Numbered from the stretch's first letter, positions 25,897-35,015 are shown. The stretch is 64,000 bases of DNA from Marinicella sediminis (GCF_002000055.1 NZ_MVBD01000001.1:467048-531047); one strand, 5' to 3'. A program made the numbers and translations. The notes: a model not told the origin generated them from the sequence alone.

Positions 25897-27588
25897 TCAA
25901 TCAATTTCTTTTTTCATTATCAACAGATTGCCATAACCGTCTTTGGGGGTGGCGAACTCCCAGGAGTCCATCACACTGTCAATGAAGTTAATGCCCATCT
26001 GACCAGGCAATGGATTTGACAGATCGCGTGGACGAATGGAGCTGTCATAGACTTCTGGAGCAAAATCCCGCAGGTAAAAAACCAGCGTCTTGTTTTGTTT
26101 TTTGATTTCCAGTTCTATTTCACCATCGCTCACGTTTTTATATGCATGTCGGATGATGTTGGTCACTGCTTCATCAAGGCTGAGGATGATTTCCTGACAA
26201 CATTTTTCATCAAAGCCAACGGCTTCGACCACCGCCATGACCTGATGACGGATGTGTTTGAGCTGGCAGGCGCTTGCTTTGACAGTTTCGGCCAGCAATA
26301 CCTCTTCCTGCAGGTGATCCCGCTTTTCTATCAACAGTACCGTGGCATCGTCATTCAGTTTATGTCTTCTGGCGGAAGTGATCAGTTTGCCTATCCTTAC
26401 TTCGGGTGATTCAGATTCGGTGTGTTTGATGGCTTCAATGATACCGTCCAGTTCGCGCCGCTGATTGTGTTCGTTGCGTGCATCGGTGAGTCCGTCAGTG
26501 AGAAAATACAATCCGCCATCGTTAAGCTTGGTGGTTTGCTGGTCAAAAGACAAGTCACTGGCTTTGATGCCAAGAGGCGGAGCGTCAGCCGTCCAGGTTT
26601 TGATGTTGCCTTTAGGGCACTTATAGATCACCGGAGGTAAGCCGGCGTTGGACCACATGGCCACATCTGTTTTTGGGTTGTAATAACCCACTGCTGCGCA
26701 AACAAATAAACCTCGAGAGGCTTTCTCACACAATTCTTTGTTGGCTTTGGCAAGCCATTGTCCGGGGGGTAAGTGGTCTTTGCCGATCCAGCGCAGCAAG
26801 CTGCTGGCCCTGACCATCAGCATGGAGGCATCCAGCCCCTTGCCGGAAACATCGCCGATGATGAAACCCACCGTACCGTCATTGAGCTCAAAGTAATCAT
26901 AAAAATCACCAGAGACTTCATTGGCTGAGATGTTGGTGCCGACCACCGGAAATGGTGGCTTCAGGCGGCCAGGAAGTAGTGAGCGCTGCAACTTTCTGGC
27001 CAGTGTCAGTTCTTTTTTGATGCGTTTTTGTTCGACAAAATTCAGGGTGTAGCGGGCATTCTGAACCGCCAGGGCGATTGGTGTGGCTAACAATCTAAGG
27101 ATGTCACTGTCTCGTTTTTGAAACAACTTGTTGTCCAGTTTGTTCAATACCTGGATCACGCCAATGGTTTTATCCTGGATGATCAGTGGTGTGCACAACA
27201 CTGATCGGGTTTGAAACCCAGTGAGGGTGTCCACATGACAAACAAAATCAGCGTCTTTGCGGGCATCTCTGATCATTTGACTTTCGCCACTGGTGAAAGT
27301 GCGGCCAATGATTCCGGAATCAACTTTGATGGCCATGGATGTGACATCAACTGGTCCGGCACTGGCCCGGCAAATCAGGTTGTTGAGCTGGTGATCCACC
27401 AAAAAAACACTGGCGGCCTCAGCATCCATGTAAGATTTGATGCGGGTGACCGCCCTTCTGAGGATGTCATTGATGTTCATTGAGCGGACAAAGTCCTGGC
27501 TCAGGTCTGCCAGTAATGTCAGTTGCTGTAATGTACCAGCAGATTGCTGAGAGGGGTCTTCGTTGAAAAAATGATCACTCGCTTTCAT
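25897..27588 (-). CDS. GAF-PP2C(SpoIIE)-HATPase partner-switch regulator
   Basis: A 563-residue cytoplasmic protein with three fused modules. A GAF sensor domain (about 25-190) includes 'AASVFLVDHQLNNLICRAS' and 'VLCTPLIIQDKTIGVIQVLN'. A PP2C-type SpoIIE/RsbU phosphatase domain (about 215-410) has metal-site motifs 'SGDFYDYFEL' and 'IGDVSGKGLDASMLM' plus 'FLTDGLTDARNE'. A C-terminal RsbW/SpoIIAB-like HATPase_c domain (about 430-563) has the N-box 'ILSLDEAVTNIIRHAY' and 'GQMGINFIDSVMD'. Fusion puts the phosphatase and kinase of one partner-switching circuit in a single polypeptide. The expected STAS-domain antagonist is not in this window. It overlaps pssA by 14 bases and is probably cotranscribed. 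Confidence 0.9.
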   Translation of the reverse strand: MKASDHFFNEDPSQQSAGTLQQLTLLADLSQDFVRSMNINDILRRAVTRIKSYMDAEAASVFLVDHQLNNLICRASAGPVDVTSMAIKVDSGIIGRTFTSGESQMIRDARKDADFVCHVDTLTGFQTRSVLCTPLIIQDKTIGVIQVLNKLDNKLFQKRDSDILRLLATPIALAVQNARYTLNFVEQKRIKKELTLARKLQRSLLPGRLKPPFPVVGTNISANEVSGDFYDYFELNDGTVGFIIGDVSGKGLDASMLMVRASSLLRWIGKDHLPPGQWLAKANKELCEKASRGLFVCAAVGYYNPKTDVAMWSNAGLPPVIYKCPKGNIKTWTADAPPLGIKASDLSFDQQTTKLNDGGLYFLTDGLTDARNEHNQRRELDGIIEAIKHTESESPEVRIGKLITSARRHKLNDDATVLLIEKRDHLQEEVLLAETVKASACQLKHIRHQVMAVVEAVGFDEKCCQEIILSLDEAVTNIIRHAYKNVSDGEIELEIKKQNKTLVFYLRDFAPEVYDSSIRPRDLSNPLPGQMGINFIDSVMDSWEFATPKDGYGNLLIMKKEID

Positions 27589-28378
27589 CGGTCTCCAGGG
27601 TGGTTTCGCCTTTGTTTTTTGCCCGCTTTTTTTGCGCTCGTTTTTGTTTGATTGAAACGGTGGTCAGGATGATGCCTGACAGTGCATAACAACCAAACAC
27701 AACAAACAATACCCAGGCTGTTTTGATGGTCAGTAAGACAAATACCAGGACCAGCAAAAGGATCCAGATGAAAGACACGTTTTCCTTGAAAGGGATGGTT
27801 TTGAATGAATAATAACGAATGCGGGAAACCATCAGTAACCCGGCGATGATGGTTAATGGCAGGACGAAGTATTTGAGGGTTTCACCACTGATTTCGAGGT
27901 CCACACTGATCCATACGAATGAACTGAGTACAGCAGCAGCTGCCGGCGAGGGTAAACCCTGGAAATAGGCTTTATCGGTGACCCCAATCTGGGTGTTAAA
28001 ACGGGCCAGCCTGAGGGCACCGCAGACGGCATAAATAAAGGCTGCCAGCCAACCGATTTTGCCCATCACCGGAGACACGGCTGTGAGGTGATACAATGAC
28101 CAGTTAAACATCAGTAACGAAGGAGCCACCCCAAAGGAAACCAGATCACTGAGCGAATCATATTGCTCACCGAATTCAGACTGGGTGTTGGTCAGGCGTG
28201 CCACCCGGCCATCCAGAGCGTCAAGCAGTGCGGCAATGAAAATGCTCAGACAAGCCATCTCGAACTTACCCTGTATGGCTGCAATGATGGAGTAGTAACC
28301 GGCAAACAGCGCACCGGTGGTGAACAGGTTGGGCAGCAAATAAATGCCTTTTCTTTTGGCGTTATCGAGTTTTGACAT
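27575..28378 (-). CDS. pssA: CDP-diacylglycerol-serine O-phosphatidyltransferase
   Basis: A 267-residue integral membrane enzyme (type II PssA, CDP-alcohol phosphotransferase family). It makes phosphatidylserine from CDP-diacylglycerol and serine, the first step to phosphatidylethanolamine. The CDP-OH-P signature DG(x2)AR(x8)G(x3)D(x3)D is complete: Asp56, Gly57, Ala60, Arg61, Gly70, Asp74, Asp78. Several hydrophobic segments follow, and the tail is strongly basic (KQKRAQKKRAKNKGE). It is of the spore-former/alpha-type family, not the peripheral E. coli PssA. Coupled by overlap to the downstream partner-switch gene. Confidence 0.94.
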   Translation of the reverse strand: MSKLDNAKRKGIYLLPNLFTTGALFAGYYSIIAAIQGKFEMACLSIFIAALLDALDGRVARLTNTQSEFGEQYDSLSDLVSFGVAPSLLMFNWSLYHLTAVSPVMGKIGWLAAFIYAVCGALRLARFNTQIGVTDKAYFQGLPSPAAAAVLSSFVWISVDLEISGETLKYFVLPLTIIAGLLMVSRIRYYSFKTIPFKENVSFIWILLLVLVFVLLTIKTAWVLFVVFGCYALSGIILTTVSIKQKRAQKKRAKNKGETTLETDESE

Positions 28379-28486
28379 ACCTGAATTTTGCGATTTCTGG
28401 TCTGATATTGTAACTGATTTGCTGTTCAGCCCGCTTGATTAATGGCGTCATTATTTTTATGATGCTTAAAAACGTTGGAGATAACC

Positions 28487-28951
28487 ATGTTAAAAATACA
28501 TTCATTATTGTGCCTGCTGTTGTTTGCTGGTCTGTTGCAGGCCGGAAAAATATACAAATGGGTCGATGAAAACGGTCAGATCCACTACTCTTCTCAAAAA
28601 CCTGCCGGCGAGGAAGTGGAAACTGTTAAAGTCCGCAAAGGTCCCAAAGTGGCTCCCCCTGCGGAAGCCGCCTCAGCTGACCCCAATCAACCGGTTGATC
28701 CCAATGAGCCGGTAGATCCGGAAGCAGATGCCGAAGCAGAAGCGGCGGCCAGGGCACAATTGGCCAGGGCAGATGCTGCCAATCGCAAACGGATGTGTGA
28801 ACAGGCCAGACAGAACCTGGCCGCGTTGAATGCTTCAGTCCGTGTCCAGCGGGTTGATGAAGCCACTGGGCAGGCCGTGCGCATGACCGATGACCAAAGG
28901 GTCACTGCCATGAAAAATGCCAACCAGGCCATCAGCGAATACTGTAATTAA
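28487..28951 (+). CDS. DUF4124 domain periplasmic protein
   Basis: A 154-residue exported protein with a signal peptide (MLKIHSLLCLLLFAGLLQAG) and an N-terminal DUF4124 motif, 'GKIYKWVDENGQIHYSSQKP' (about 20-39), where the mature protein begins. This is followed by a Pro/Glu/Asp/Ala-rich low-complexity linker (about 55-90) and a helical C-terminus with two cysteines. DUF4124 proteins are common in gammaproteobacteria and have no established function. ATG at 28487 has GGAG at 28476-28479; an in-frame TTG at 28475 is rejected. It ends three bases before the TRAP-type gene. Confidence 0.88.
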   Translation: MLKIHSLLCLLLFAGLLQAGKIYKWVDENGQIHYSSQKPAGEEVETVKVRKGPKVAPPAEAASADPNQPVDPNEPVDPEADAEAEAAARAQLARADAANRKRMCEQARQNLAALNASVRVQRVDEATGQAVRMTDDQRVTAMKNANQAISEYCN

Positions 28952-28954
28952 ATC

Positions 28955-30052
28955 ATGAAAAGAAGACAACTGATTAAGGCTGGCGCCATTGGAGCTGCCG
29001 TCATGGGTGCGGCCGGATGCCGTCAACAGCCGGCTGCCAATTGCGAGCAGGGTGATCGGGCAAATGACCGGTATGAATGGAAAATGGTCACCGCCTGGCC
29101 TAAAAATTTCCCAGGGTTGGGCGCCGGAGCACAATTCCTTGCCGATGCCATCACGCAAATGTCTGGCGGTCGTCTGACGGTCAAAGTATATGGTGGTGGT
29201 GAGTTGGTTCCGGCGTTTGAGGTCTTCGATGCGGTGTCTGCTGGAACTGCGCAGATCGGACATTCGGCAGCCTATTACTGGAAAGGCAAATTGCCTGAAG
29301 CGCAGTTTTTTGGAGCTGTGCCTTTTGGCATGAATGCCAATGAAATGAACGCCTGGCTCTACCATGGAGGAGGGCTTGAATTGTGGCAGGAAGCCTATCG
29401 TCCTTTTGGCCTGAGGCCGATGCCAGCTGGTCAATCCGGTGTACAAATGGGGGGCTGGTTCAACAAGGAAATCAACAGTAAAGAAGACATCAAAGGCCTG
29501 GTCATGCGAATCCCGGGCATGGGAGGTGACGTGTTGTCCAGAGCCGGCGGAACTCCACAGGCTTTACCTGGCGCTGAGTTATTTACTGCTTTGCAAACCG
29601 GCACCATTGATGCCACTGAATGGGTCGGGCCATACAATGATTTGGCTTTTGGCCTGTACCAGGCCGCCCAGTTTTATTATTATCCGGGTTGGCATGAACC
29701 CACGGCTTGTATTGAGGCGATCATCAACCAACAGGCCTATGATGACCTGCCGGAAGATCTGCAACAGGTGGTGGACATGGCTGCCATGGCCGCCAATCAG
29801 AACATGCTCAGTGAATACCTGGCAAATAATCAGCGCGCCTTGGAAGTGCTGCAATCAGAGCATCAGGTGCAACTGCGGGCTTTTCCAGCCGAAGTGCTAG
29901 AGGAGTTCAAAGGTTATGCAGCCGAAGTACTGACTGAGTTGTCTCAGGTTTCTCCACTATCCGCCCGAATTTATGATTCATACCAGACGTTTGCTCAGCA
30001 AACCAATCGCTGGCTGGAAGTCTCAGAGTTAGCTTACCTGCAAGCCAGATGA
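28955..30052 (+). CDS. TRAP transporter substrate-binding protein (DctP family), Tat- and lipoprotein-like
   Basis: A 365-residue solute-binding protein. It starts with a twin-arginine-like signal (KRRQLIKAG) and a possible lipobox AAGC (Cys22), so it may be Tat-exported and lipid-anchored. DctP features are 'WKMVTAWPKNFPGLGAGAQF', the conserved Arg in 'GLVMRIPGMGGDVL' that usually binds the substrate carboxylate, 'LFTALQTGTIDATEWVGP' and 'YYYPGWHEPTACIEAIIN'. These resemble 2-oxoacid/monocarboxylate binders (TakP-like). No dctQ or dctM membrane gene is nearby, so the transporter must be completed from elsewhere or this is a sensor-type receptor. It overlaps glnE by 4 nt. Confidence 0.9.
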   Translation: MKRRQLIKAGAIGAAVMGAAGCRQQPAANCEQGDRANDRYEWKMVTAWPKNFPGLGAGAQFLADAITQMSGGRLTVKVYGGGELVPAFEVFDAVSAGTAQIGHSAAYYWKGKLPEAQFFGAVPFGMNANEMNAWLYHGGGLELWQEAYRPFGLRPMPAGQSGVQMGGWFNKEINSKEDIKGLVMRIPGMGGDVLSRAGGTPQALPGAELFTALQTGTIDATEWVGPYNDLAFGLYQAAQFYYYPGWHEPTACIEAIINQQAYDDLPEDLQQVVDMAAMAANQNMLSEYLANNQRALEVLQSEHQVQLRAFPAEVLEEFKGYAAEVLTELSQVSPLSARIYDSYQTFAQQTNRWLEVSELAYLQAR

Positions 30053-32424
30053 TCACCCGGCCGTCCTGGTTGTGTGCTTTCCCGTTCATTGAACGCAACT
30101 GGCTGGAAATCAACCAACTTCAGGAAAAGTGGAACTCCATCGATGGGTATGATCTGGCCACTGACTGGACGGCATTCAAAGCCGCCCATCCATCATGGGA
30201 TGTGTTCAAATTATTGCGCCGTTTCAGAACATCAAGACTGGCCTGGTTGTCCTGGCAGGACATTGGCCTGCCAGTTGAGCAGCATATTCGGGTGCTTCAT
30301 GCGGTGTCACAACTGGCAGACTGGCTGATCACTCAAGCCTGTGACGAGGCTGCAGAGTGGATCAAAGAACGCCATGGTCAGGTGCTCAATGCGCAGGGTA
30401 AACCCATGAAGCTGATGGTTTTTGCGCTCGGCAAGCTGGGTACGTTTGAATTAAATTATTCCTCAGATATCGATCTGGTTTTTGTTTATCCGGAGCAGGG
30501 TGTTTCCAATGGGGCCAGACCATTGGAAGCAGAGCAGTATTTCATGCGACAGGGGCGGCGCATCATTAAATTGCTGGATCATGTGACTGCAGAAGGGCGG
30601 GTCTATCAGGTGGATATGCGCTTGCGGCCGTTTGGGTCAGCGGCACCATTGGTGTGCAGTGCCGCAGGTTTGCACCATTACCTGGTGAATGAAGGTCGTA
30701 CCTGGGAACGTTTTGCCTGGATGCGTGGCAGGGCGGTTTACGGAGAACAGTCGGATTGTGACCAGGTTCAGCGCGACCTCAGTGGTTTTATTTACCGCAA
30801 ACACCTGGATTACACGGTGTTTGATGCCTTGCTTAAAATCAAAGCCGACATCACCCGTGAAATGTACATTGCAGTTGATGATCTGAAAATGGGGGATGGG
30901 GGTATACGTTACATTGAGTTTATTATACAAAGCCTGCAAATGGTCTTTGGGGGCAGAAACCAGGATTTACGGGGGACTGCGGTTTATCCGCAGTTTGCCA
31001 GGCTGCAAGCCGCCGGCAAATTGACCCCGGAAGACCAGGCTCATTTGTCTTTTGCCTGGTTGTGGTTGCGCAAAGCAGAAAATGGCTGTCAGATGATGAG
31101 CGATCAGGCCAGTCATCAATTGCCAGAAGATCCGGTTCTGCGTCGTCACCTGGCCCAAGCCATGGGATTGGAAGGCGCCAGCGAACTGAAAGTGCTGCTG
31201 GATGGTGTCAGAAAACAGGTCAGTCAGATATTCAGTCAGATGTTCCAGGAACCTGGTCATGGAGAAGATCTGGATGCCAATCAACAACAGCAGTTGTCGG
31301 TTTTATTCAAAGAATTGAACTGGTCGCGGATGACCAGAGATACGGCGTTGAAAGTCAGGGAGTTGCTGGAGAAAACGGTGCTCATGACTCATGAAGAGGT
31401 CCAATTGGAGTTTGTCAGGCTGGTCAGAGCGATCAGCAAAAGACCAGGTTATTTGATGATGCTGCTCAAAGAGCCCATGATCCATGAGCAGGTTTTGAAT
31501 TTGTTGTCGGCTGGCAGTTATTTCAGAACCACATTGGTTCAATATCCGGTGTTGCTCGAACAATTGTTTGAACAGCAACCAAAAATTGGGCTACAGCCTG
31601 AGGATTTTGCCCGCCATTGGCAGTTCGATGAAGGTGCTGATGAAGAACAATGGATGGAGCAATGCCGGTATTTTAAATTGCAACAACAATTCAATCTGCA
31701 ACGGGCTCACACGGAAGAGTTGCTGTCAGGAACTGACTTACAACAAGGATTTGCCGGACTGGCGGAATTTATATTGGGCCAGGTTTTACAGCGGTCATGG
31801 CAGGAAACCCGGCAGAAAGTTGCTTGTCAGTCGATCGGGGTCAGCGACCTGATGGTGATTGCCTATGGTTCCCTGGCGACTCGGCAGATGCATATCCAGT
31901 CTGATCTGGATTTGGTGTTTGTGTTAGATCATAATCAACCCGGGCCCAATGAGCGGCAATTCATGCAGCGTTGGGTCAGGCGCCTGACTCATCATCTGAT
32001 AAGTCCGATGTACCATGGTTTGCTTTATGAAATTGATTTGCAACTCAGGCCCAATGGCAAATCAGGTACCCTGGTTACCACCAGAAAAGAGTTTGCCAGG
32101 TATCAGCGGGAGGATGCCTGGATCTGGGAGCATGCCGCAATGATCAAATCCAGATTGGTGATTGGAGACCGTGAACAAAAGCACTGGCATGCCAGTTTGC
32201 GGGCAGAAATACTCACCAGAAAAAGGAATCCGTCAGTGGTTGATCAGGCGATGAATGAAATGGCTGAGAAGCTCGAACAACTGGGTGGCAAACCCCATCA
32301 CCAGGAATTTAAGGTACTGGCGGGTGTGCTAAAACACGCGAATGATCATCCTGAACTGGTGAAGCTGATTGATCTGGTTTCCATGCGTAATGCCTTGCGA
32401 TCGTTTGATCTGCTGGAAGCATAA
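30049..32424 (+). CDS. glnE: Glutamine synthetase adenylyltransferase/deadenylase, short form
   Basis: A 791-residue GlnE-type enzyme that adjusts glutamine synthetase by adding or removing AMP. The N-terminal nucleotidyltransferase site (deadenylylating half) is intact: LGKLGTFELNYSSDIDLVF at about 126-144. The C-terminal site keeps the metal ligands (SDLDLVF, about 618-624), but the preceding loop reads YGSLATRQM instead of the usual GKLGGxEL. The conserved Gly and Glu are replaced by Ala and Gln. The protein is about 150 residues shorter than E. coli GlnE, mostly at the N-terminus. ATG at 30049 overlaps the stop of the TRAP gene (ATGA), so the short start is probably real and not caused by a frameshift. 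Confidence 0.9.
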   Translation: MITRPSWLCAFPFIERNWLEINQLQEKWNSIDGYDLATDWTAFKAAHPSWDVFKLLRRFRTSRLAWLSWQDIGLPVEQHIRVLHAVSQLADWLITQACDEAAEWIKERHGQVLNAQGKPMKLMVFALGKLGTFELNYSSDIDLVFVYPEQGVSNGARPLEAEQYFMRQGRRIIKLLDHVTAEGRVYQVDMRLRPFGSAAPLVCSAAGLHHYLVNEGRTWERFAWMRGRAVYGEQSDCDQVQRDLSGFIYRKHLDYTVFDALLKIKADITREMYIAVDDLKMGDGGIRYIEFIIQSLQMVFGGRNQDLRGTAVYPQFARLQAAGKLTPEDQAHLSFAWLWLRKAENGCQMMSDQASHQLPEDPVLRRHLAQAMGLEGASELKVLLDGVRKQVSQIFSQMFQEPGHGEDLDANQQQQLSVLFKELNWSRMTRDTALKVRELLEKTVLMTHEEVQLEFVRLVRAISKRPGYLMMLLKEPMIHEQVLNLLSAGSYFRTTLVQYPVLLEQLFEQQPKIGLQPEDFARHWQFDEGADEEQWMEQCRYFKLQQQFNLQRAHTEELLSGTDLQQGFAGLAEFILGQVLQRSWQETRQKVACQSIGVSDLMVIAYGSLATRQMHIQSDLDLVFVLDHNQPGPNERQFMQRWVRRLTHHLISPMYHGLLYEIDLQLRPNGKSGTLVTTRKEFARYQREDAWIWEHAAMIKSRLVIGDREQKHWHASLRAEILTRKRNPSVVDQAMNEMAEKLEQLGGKPHHQEFKVLAGVLKHANDHPELVKLIDLVSMRNALRSFDLLEA

Positions 32425-32458
32425 AAAAACCGGACCTGCCAGAATGGCGGGCCCGGTT
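32423..32458. terminator. Terminator hairpin between convergent glnE and fadE
   Basis: AACCGG (32428-32433) pairs with CCGGTT (32453-32458), with further GCC/GGC pairing inside. Seven A precede the stem (32423-32429), giving a U-tract on the minus strand for fadE. glnE ends just before it, so the hairpin can also slow plus-strand read-through. Confidence 0.75.
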
Positions 32459-32472
32459 GAGCAGGTGGCTGA

Positions 32473-34941
32473 TCAGGCAACCTTGGTTTCTGTAGTGGTG
32501 TTTTGCGCGATGGTGCGATCAAAGGCATCAAACGGGAAGTCATCAGTGGCGACAATCTCTGCCACTTGCTGACGAACTTTGGTCAAGGAATTGAATTCAT
32601 TTTTGTTGATGATTTCTTTGTCCAAAGCCTGAGCCAGTTGTTTGACCGGATCAATTTCATTGATTTCACCATTTTTGATGGCTTTCAGGATGCGCCTTTC
32701 CAGTGGCTCGGTATCAATGACTTTGGCCAGCACGTGATTCATCTTGGCCACGAAATGATGCTCTGATTCTTCTTTGTCAATGCCGTCAGTCAGACGCTGT
32801 CTTGTCTCATTCGGGGATAACAGCAGGCTGGCTGCTTTGTGACCCAGTCGGTCGCCTGGAGGCAACTCATGGGTGCCCAATGGGAAGATGACTCTGCGCA
32901 GGAACATGCCCACTCCTTTGCTCGGAAAATTGTAAGACAGCATTTTCAGGGCTTGCTCAATTTCATAGAAATGATGGTGCATGGCCCAGGCAACGACCGG
33001 TTGGTCGGCACTGTTCTCACCTTGATCCAGATAGCGTTTCAGTACCGCTGAAGCCATGTACAGATGACTCAGTACATCACCCAGTCTGGCCGAAGTTTTT
33101 TCACGCTTTTTCAGAGAACCACCCAGGGTCAACATGGATACATCAGCAGCAAATCCAAATGCGGCGCTGTAGCGGGTGATTTTTGAATAAAACTGTTTGG
33201 TGAATTTATCACCAGGAGAACGTTCCAGTCGCCATGTTCCCAAACCCTGGAAGAAAGACCTGACGCCGTTCTGGAAAGAGTATCCCATGTGCTGGAACAA
33301 CAATTTGTCAAATGCTTTCAATGCCTCGTCTGCATCCGGCAGGCGGGCAGCTTCCATCTCTTTCAATACATAGGGGTGACACCTGATGGCACCCTGGCCA
33401 AAGATGATCATACTGCGGGTCAGGATGTTGGCACCTTCTACAGTGATCCAGATGGGCGCGCCCATCCAGGCCCTGCCAAGGTAGTTACTGGGTCCCATAA
33501 TGATGCCTTTGCCACCATGAATATCCATGGCGTCACTGATCATGCTGCGGGCCATGTCAGTGGTGTGCATTTTGGCAATGGCTGAAGGCACCGCAGGACG
33601 TTCGCCGCGATCAACAGACAGCGCGGTCATGGTTGATACGGCTGCACAAGAATAGGTTTTGCCAGCAATGCGACACATGGCCTCTTCAATGCCCTCAAAT
33701 CGTCCGATGGGCAGGTTGAATTGTTTTCTGATGCGAGCGTATGCTCCGGTCGCAAAAGCCACCATCTTGGCGCCGCCGGTAGAACACGATGGCAAAGATA
33801 TGGCACGACCTACAGACAGACACTCAACCAGCATGCGCCAGCCATGTCCAATCATGTCTTGTCCACCGATGATGTAATCCATGGGTATGAAGACGTCTTT
33901 GCCACGGATCGGACCGTTCATAAACATCACATCAAGGGGCAGGTGACGCCGGCCAATTTCCATGCCTTTGGTGTCCCTCGGAATCAGTGCCAGGGTGATG
34001 CCCAATTGTTTCTTGTCACCCAACAGGCCATCAGGATCCATCATTTGAAATGCCAGGCCGACCACGGTTGCCACTGGGGCAAGGGTGATGTAGCGTTTGT
34101 CAAAATTCAGGTTGATGCCCAGCACTTCTTTGCCATTGACCTTTTTCTTACAGACCACGCCGGTATCAGGAATTGATGTGGCATCAGATCCCGCAGAAGG
34201 GCCAGTCAAGCCGAAACATGGAATTTCCTTGCCCTGAGATAACCTTGGCAGGTAGTGGTTTTTTTGTTCTTCTGTGCCATATTCCAACAGCAGCTCTGCC
34301 GGTCCCAATGAGTTGGGAACCGCTACGGTGGCAGCCGCCACCGCACTTCTGGAAGAGACTTTTTGTAAGACTGCGGAATGACCCAGGGCGGAGAAACCCA
34401 AACCGCCGTATTGTTTGGGGATGATCATGGCGAAAAACTTGTTTTTCATCATAAAGTCCCAGACCTTCTTAGGCATGTCACCTTTGTCGTGATTGTATTC
34501 ATGTTCATTGAGCATGCGACACAATTCTGCGACCGGGCCGTCCAGGAACTCTTGTTCTTCACTGCTCAGTTCTGGTTTCTTGATGTCATGCAATTTCTTG
34601 AAATTGGGTTTGCCACTGAACAGCTCTGCATCCCAGTATACCGTGCCGGCTTCCAGGGCTACTTTTTCAGTTTCTGAGAGTTCCGGTAGTGCCTTTTGAT
34701 AGAATTTCAGGAATGGTTTGGTGAATTGCTGTTGCCTGAGGTTTTTGTTGTTAAGAAAAACCGCTGGGATGGCAAACACAGCAATGGCGAACAGTGAAGC
34801 CAGGAAACCGGCTTCGTTAACCCAGATGCCCCAGACCAGGGCGACTGCAGTTAACACGGTCCATTGCTTGATGTTCAGCCTGAAATATCCAGCGATCAGG
34901 GTGGCGGCTACAATGATGCCGAAGAGAGCTAAAAATGTCAT
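32473..34941 (-). CDS. fadE: FadE-type acyl-CoA dehydrogenase
   Basis: An 822-residue acyl-CoA dehydrogenase, close in length to E. coli FadE (814). It has two N-terminal membrane helices (about 1-50), the N-terminal and central ACAD domains ('FGLTGPSAGSDATSIPDTG', FAD-binding), 'GKTYSCAAVSTMTALSVD', 'AMDIHGGKGIIMGPSNYLGR' (C-terminal ACAD domain) and a DUF1974-like C-terminal region. It performs the first step of fatty-acid beta-oxidation. The second ATG (34941) is preferred because AGGA lies 7 nt before it; the upstream ATG at 34947 is only one base from that site. Divergent from a TetR gene across a palindrome-rich region, so fatty-acyl-responsive repression is likely. Confidence 0.95.
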   Translation of the reverse strand: MTFLALFGIIVAATLIAGYFRLNIKQWTVLTAVALVWGIWVNEAGFLASLFAIAVFAIPAVFLNNKNLRQQQFTKPFLKFYQKALPELSETEKVALEAGTVYWDAELFSGKPNFKKLHDIKKPELSSEEQEFLDGPVAELCRMLNEHEYNHDKGDMPKKVWDFMMKNKFFAMIIPKQYGGLGFSALGHSAVLQKVSSRSAVAAATVAVPNSLGPAELLLEYGTEEQKNHYLPRLSQGKEIPCFGLTGPSAGSDATSIPDTGVVCKKKVNGKEVLGINLNFDKRYITLAPVATVVGLAFQMMDPDGLLGDKKQLGITLALIPRDTKGMEIGRRHLPLDVMFMNGPIRGKDVFIPMDYIIGGQDMIGHGWRMLVECLSVGRAISLPSCSTGGAKMVAFATGAYARIRKQFNLPIGRFEGIEEAMCRIAGKTYSCAAVSTMTALSVDRGERPAVPSAIAKMHTTDMARSMISDAMDIHGGKGIIMGPSNYLGRAWMGAPIWITVEGANILTRSMIIFGQGAIRCHPYVLKEMEAARLPDADEALKAFDKLLFQHMGYSFQNGVRSFFQGLGTWRLERSPGDKFTKQFYSKITRYSAAFGFAADVSMLTLGGSLKKREKTSARLGDVLSHLYMASAVLKRYLDQGENSADQPVVAWAMHHHFYEIEQALKMLSYNFPSKGVGMFLRRVIFPLGTHELPPGDRLGHKAASLLLSPNETRQRLTDGIDKEESEHHFVAKMNHVLAKVIDTEPLERRILKAIKNGEINEIDPVKQLAQALDKEIINKNEFNSLTKVRQQVAEIVATDDFPFDAFDRTIAQNTTTETKVA

Positions 34942-34963
34942 GGTCATATCCTGTTTATAGTAA

Positions 34964-35015
34964 CATACGGTATAGTATGGTGCTGCCGGTTAAAAAAGTC
35001 AATACGCATGCGTAT
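34964..35015 (-). promoter_or_regulatory. fadE promoter with two candidate TetR operators
   Basis: On the minus strand TTGACT (about 34996-35001) and TACTAT (34971-34976) form a candidate promoter with a long 19-bp spacer. CATACGGTATAGTATG (34964-34979) is an inverted repeat lying over the -10. ATACGCATGCGTAT (35002-35015) is a perfect 14-bp palindrome just upstream of the -35. Both contain ATACG and TAT half-sites. Their location fits binding by the divergently encoded TetR regulator. The remaining part of this 317-bp gap holds the structured region at 35098. Confidence 0.5.

Noticed and set aside
30049..30500. glnE shortened by an upstream frameshift
   Set aside because: The DNA before the start is fully used by the intact TRAP binding protein gene, and the ATGA overlap is a normal coupling signal.
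33721..34176. 151-codon open frame opposite fadE
   Set aside because: His/Gln/Thr-rich product antisense to the FAD-binding region of FadE; no supporting signals.
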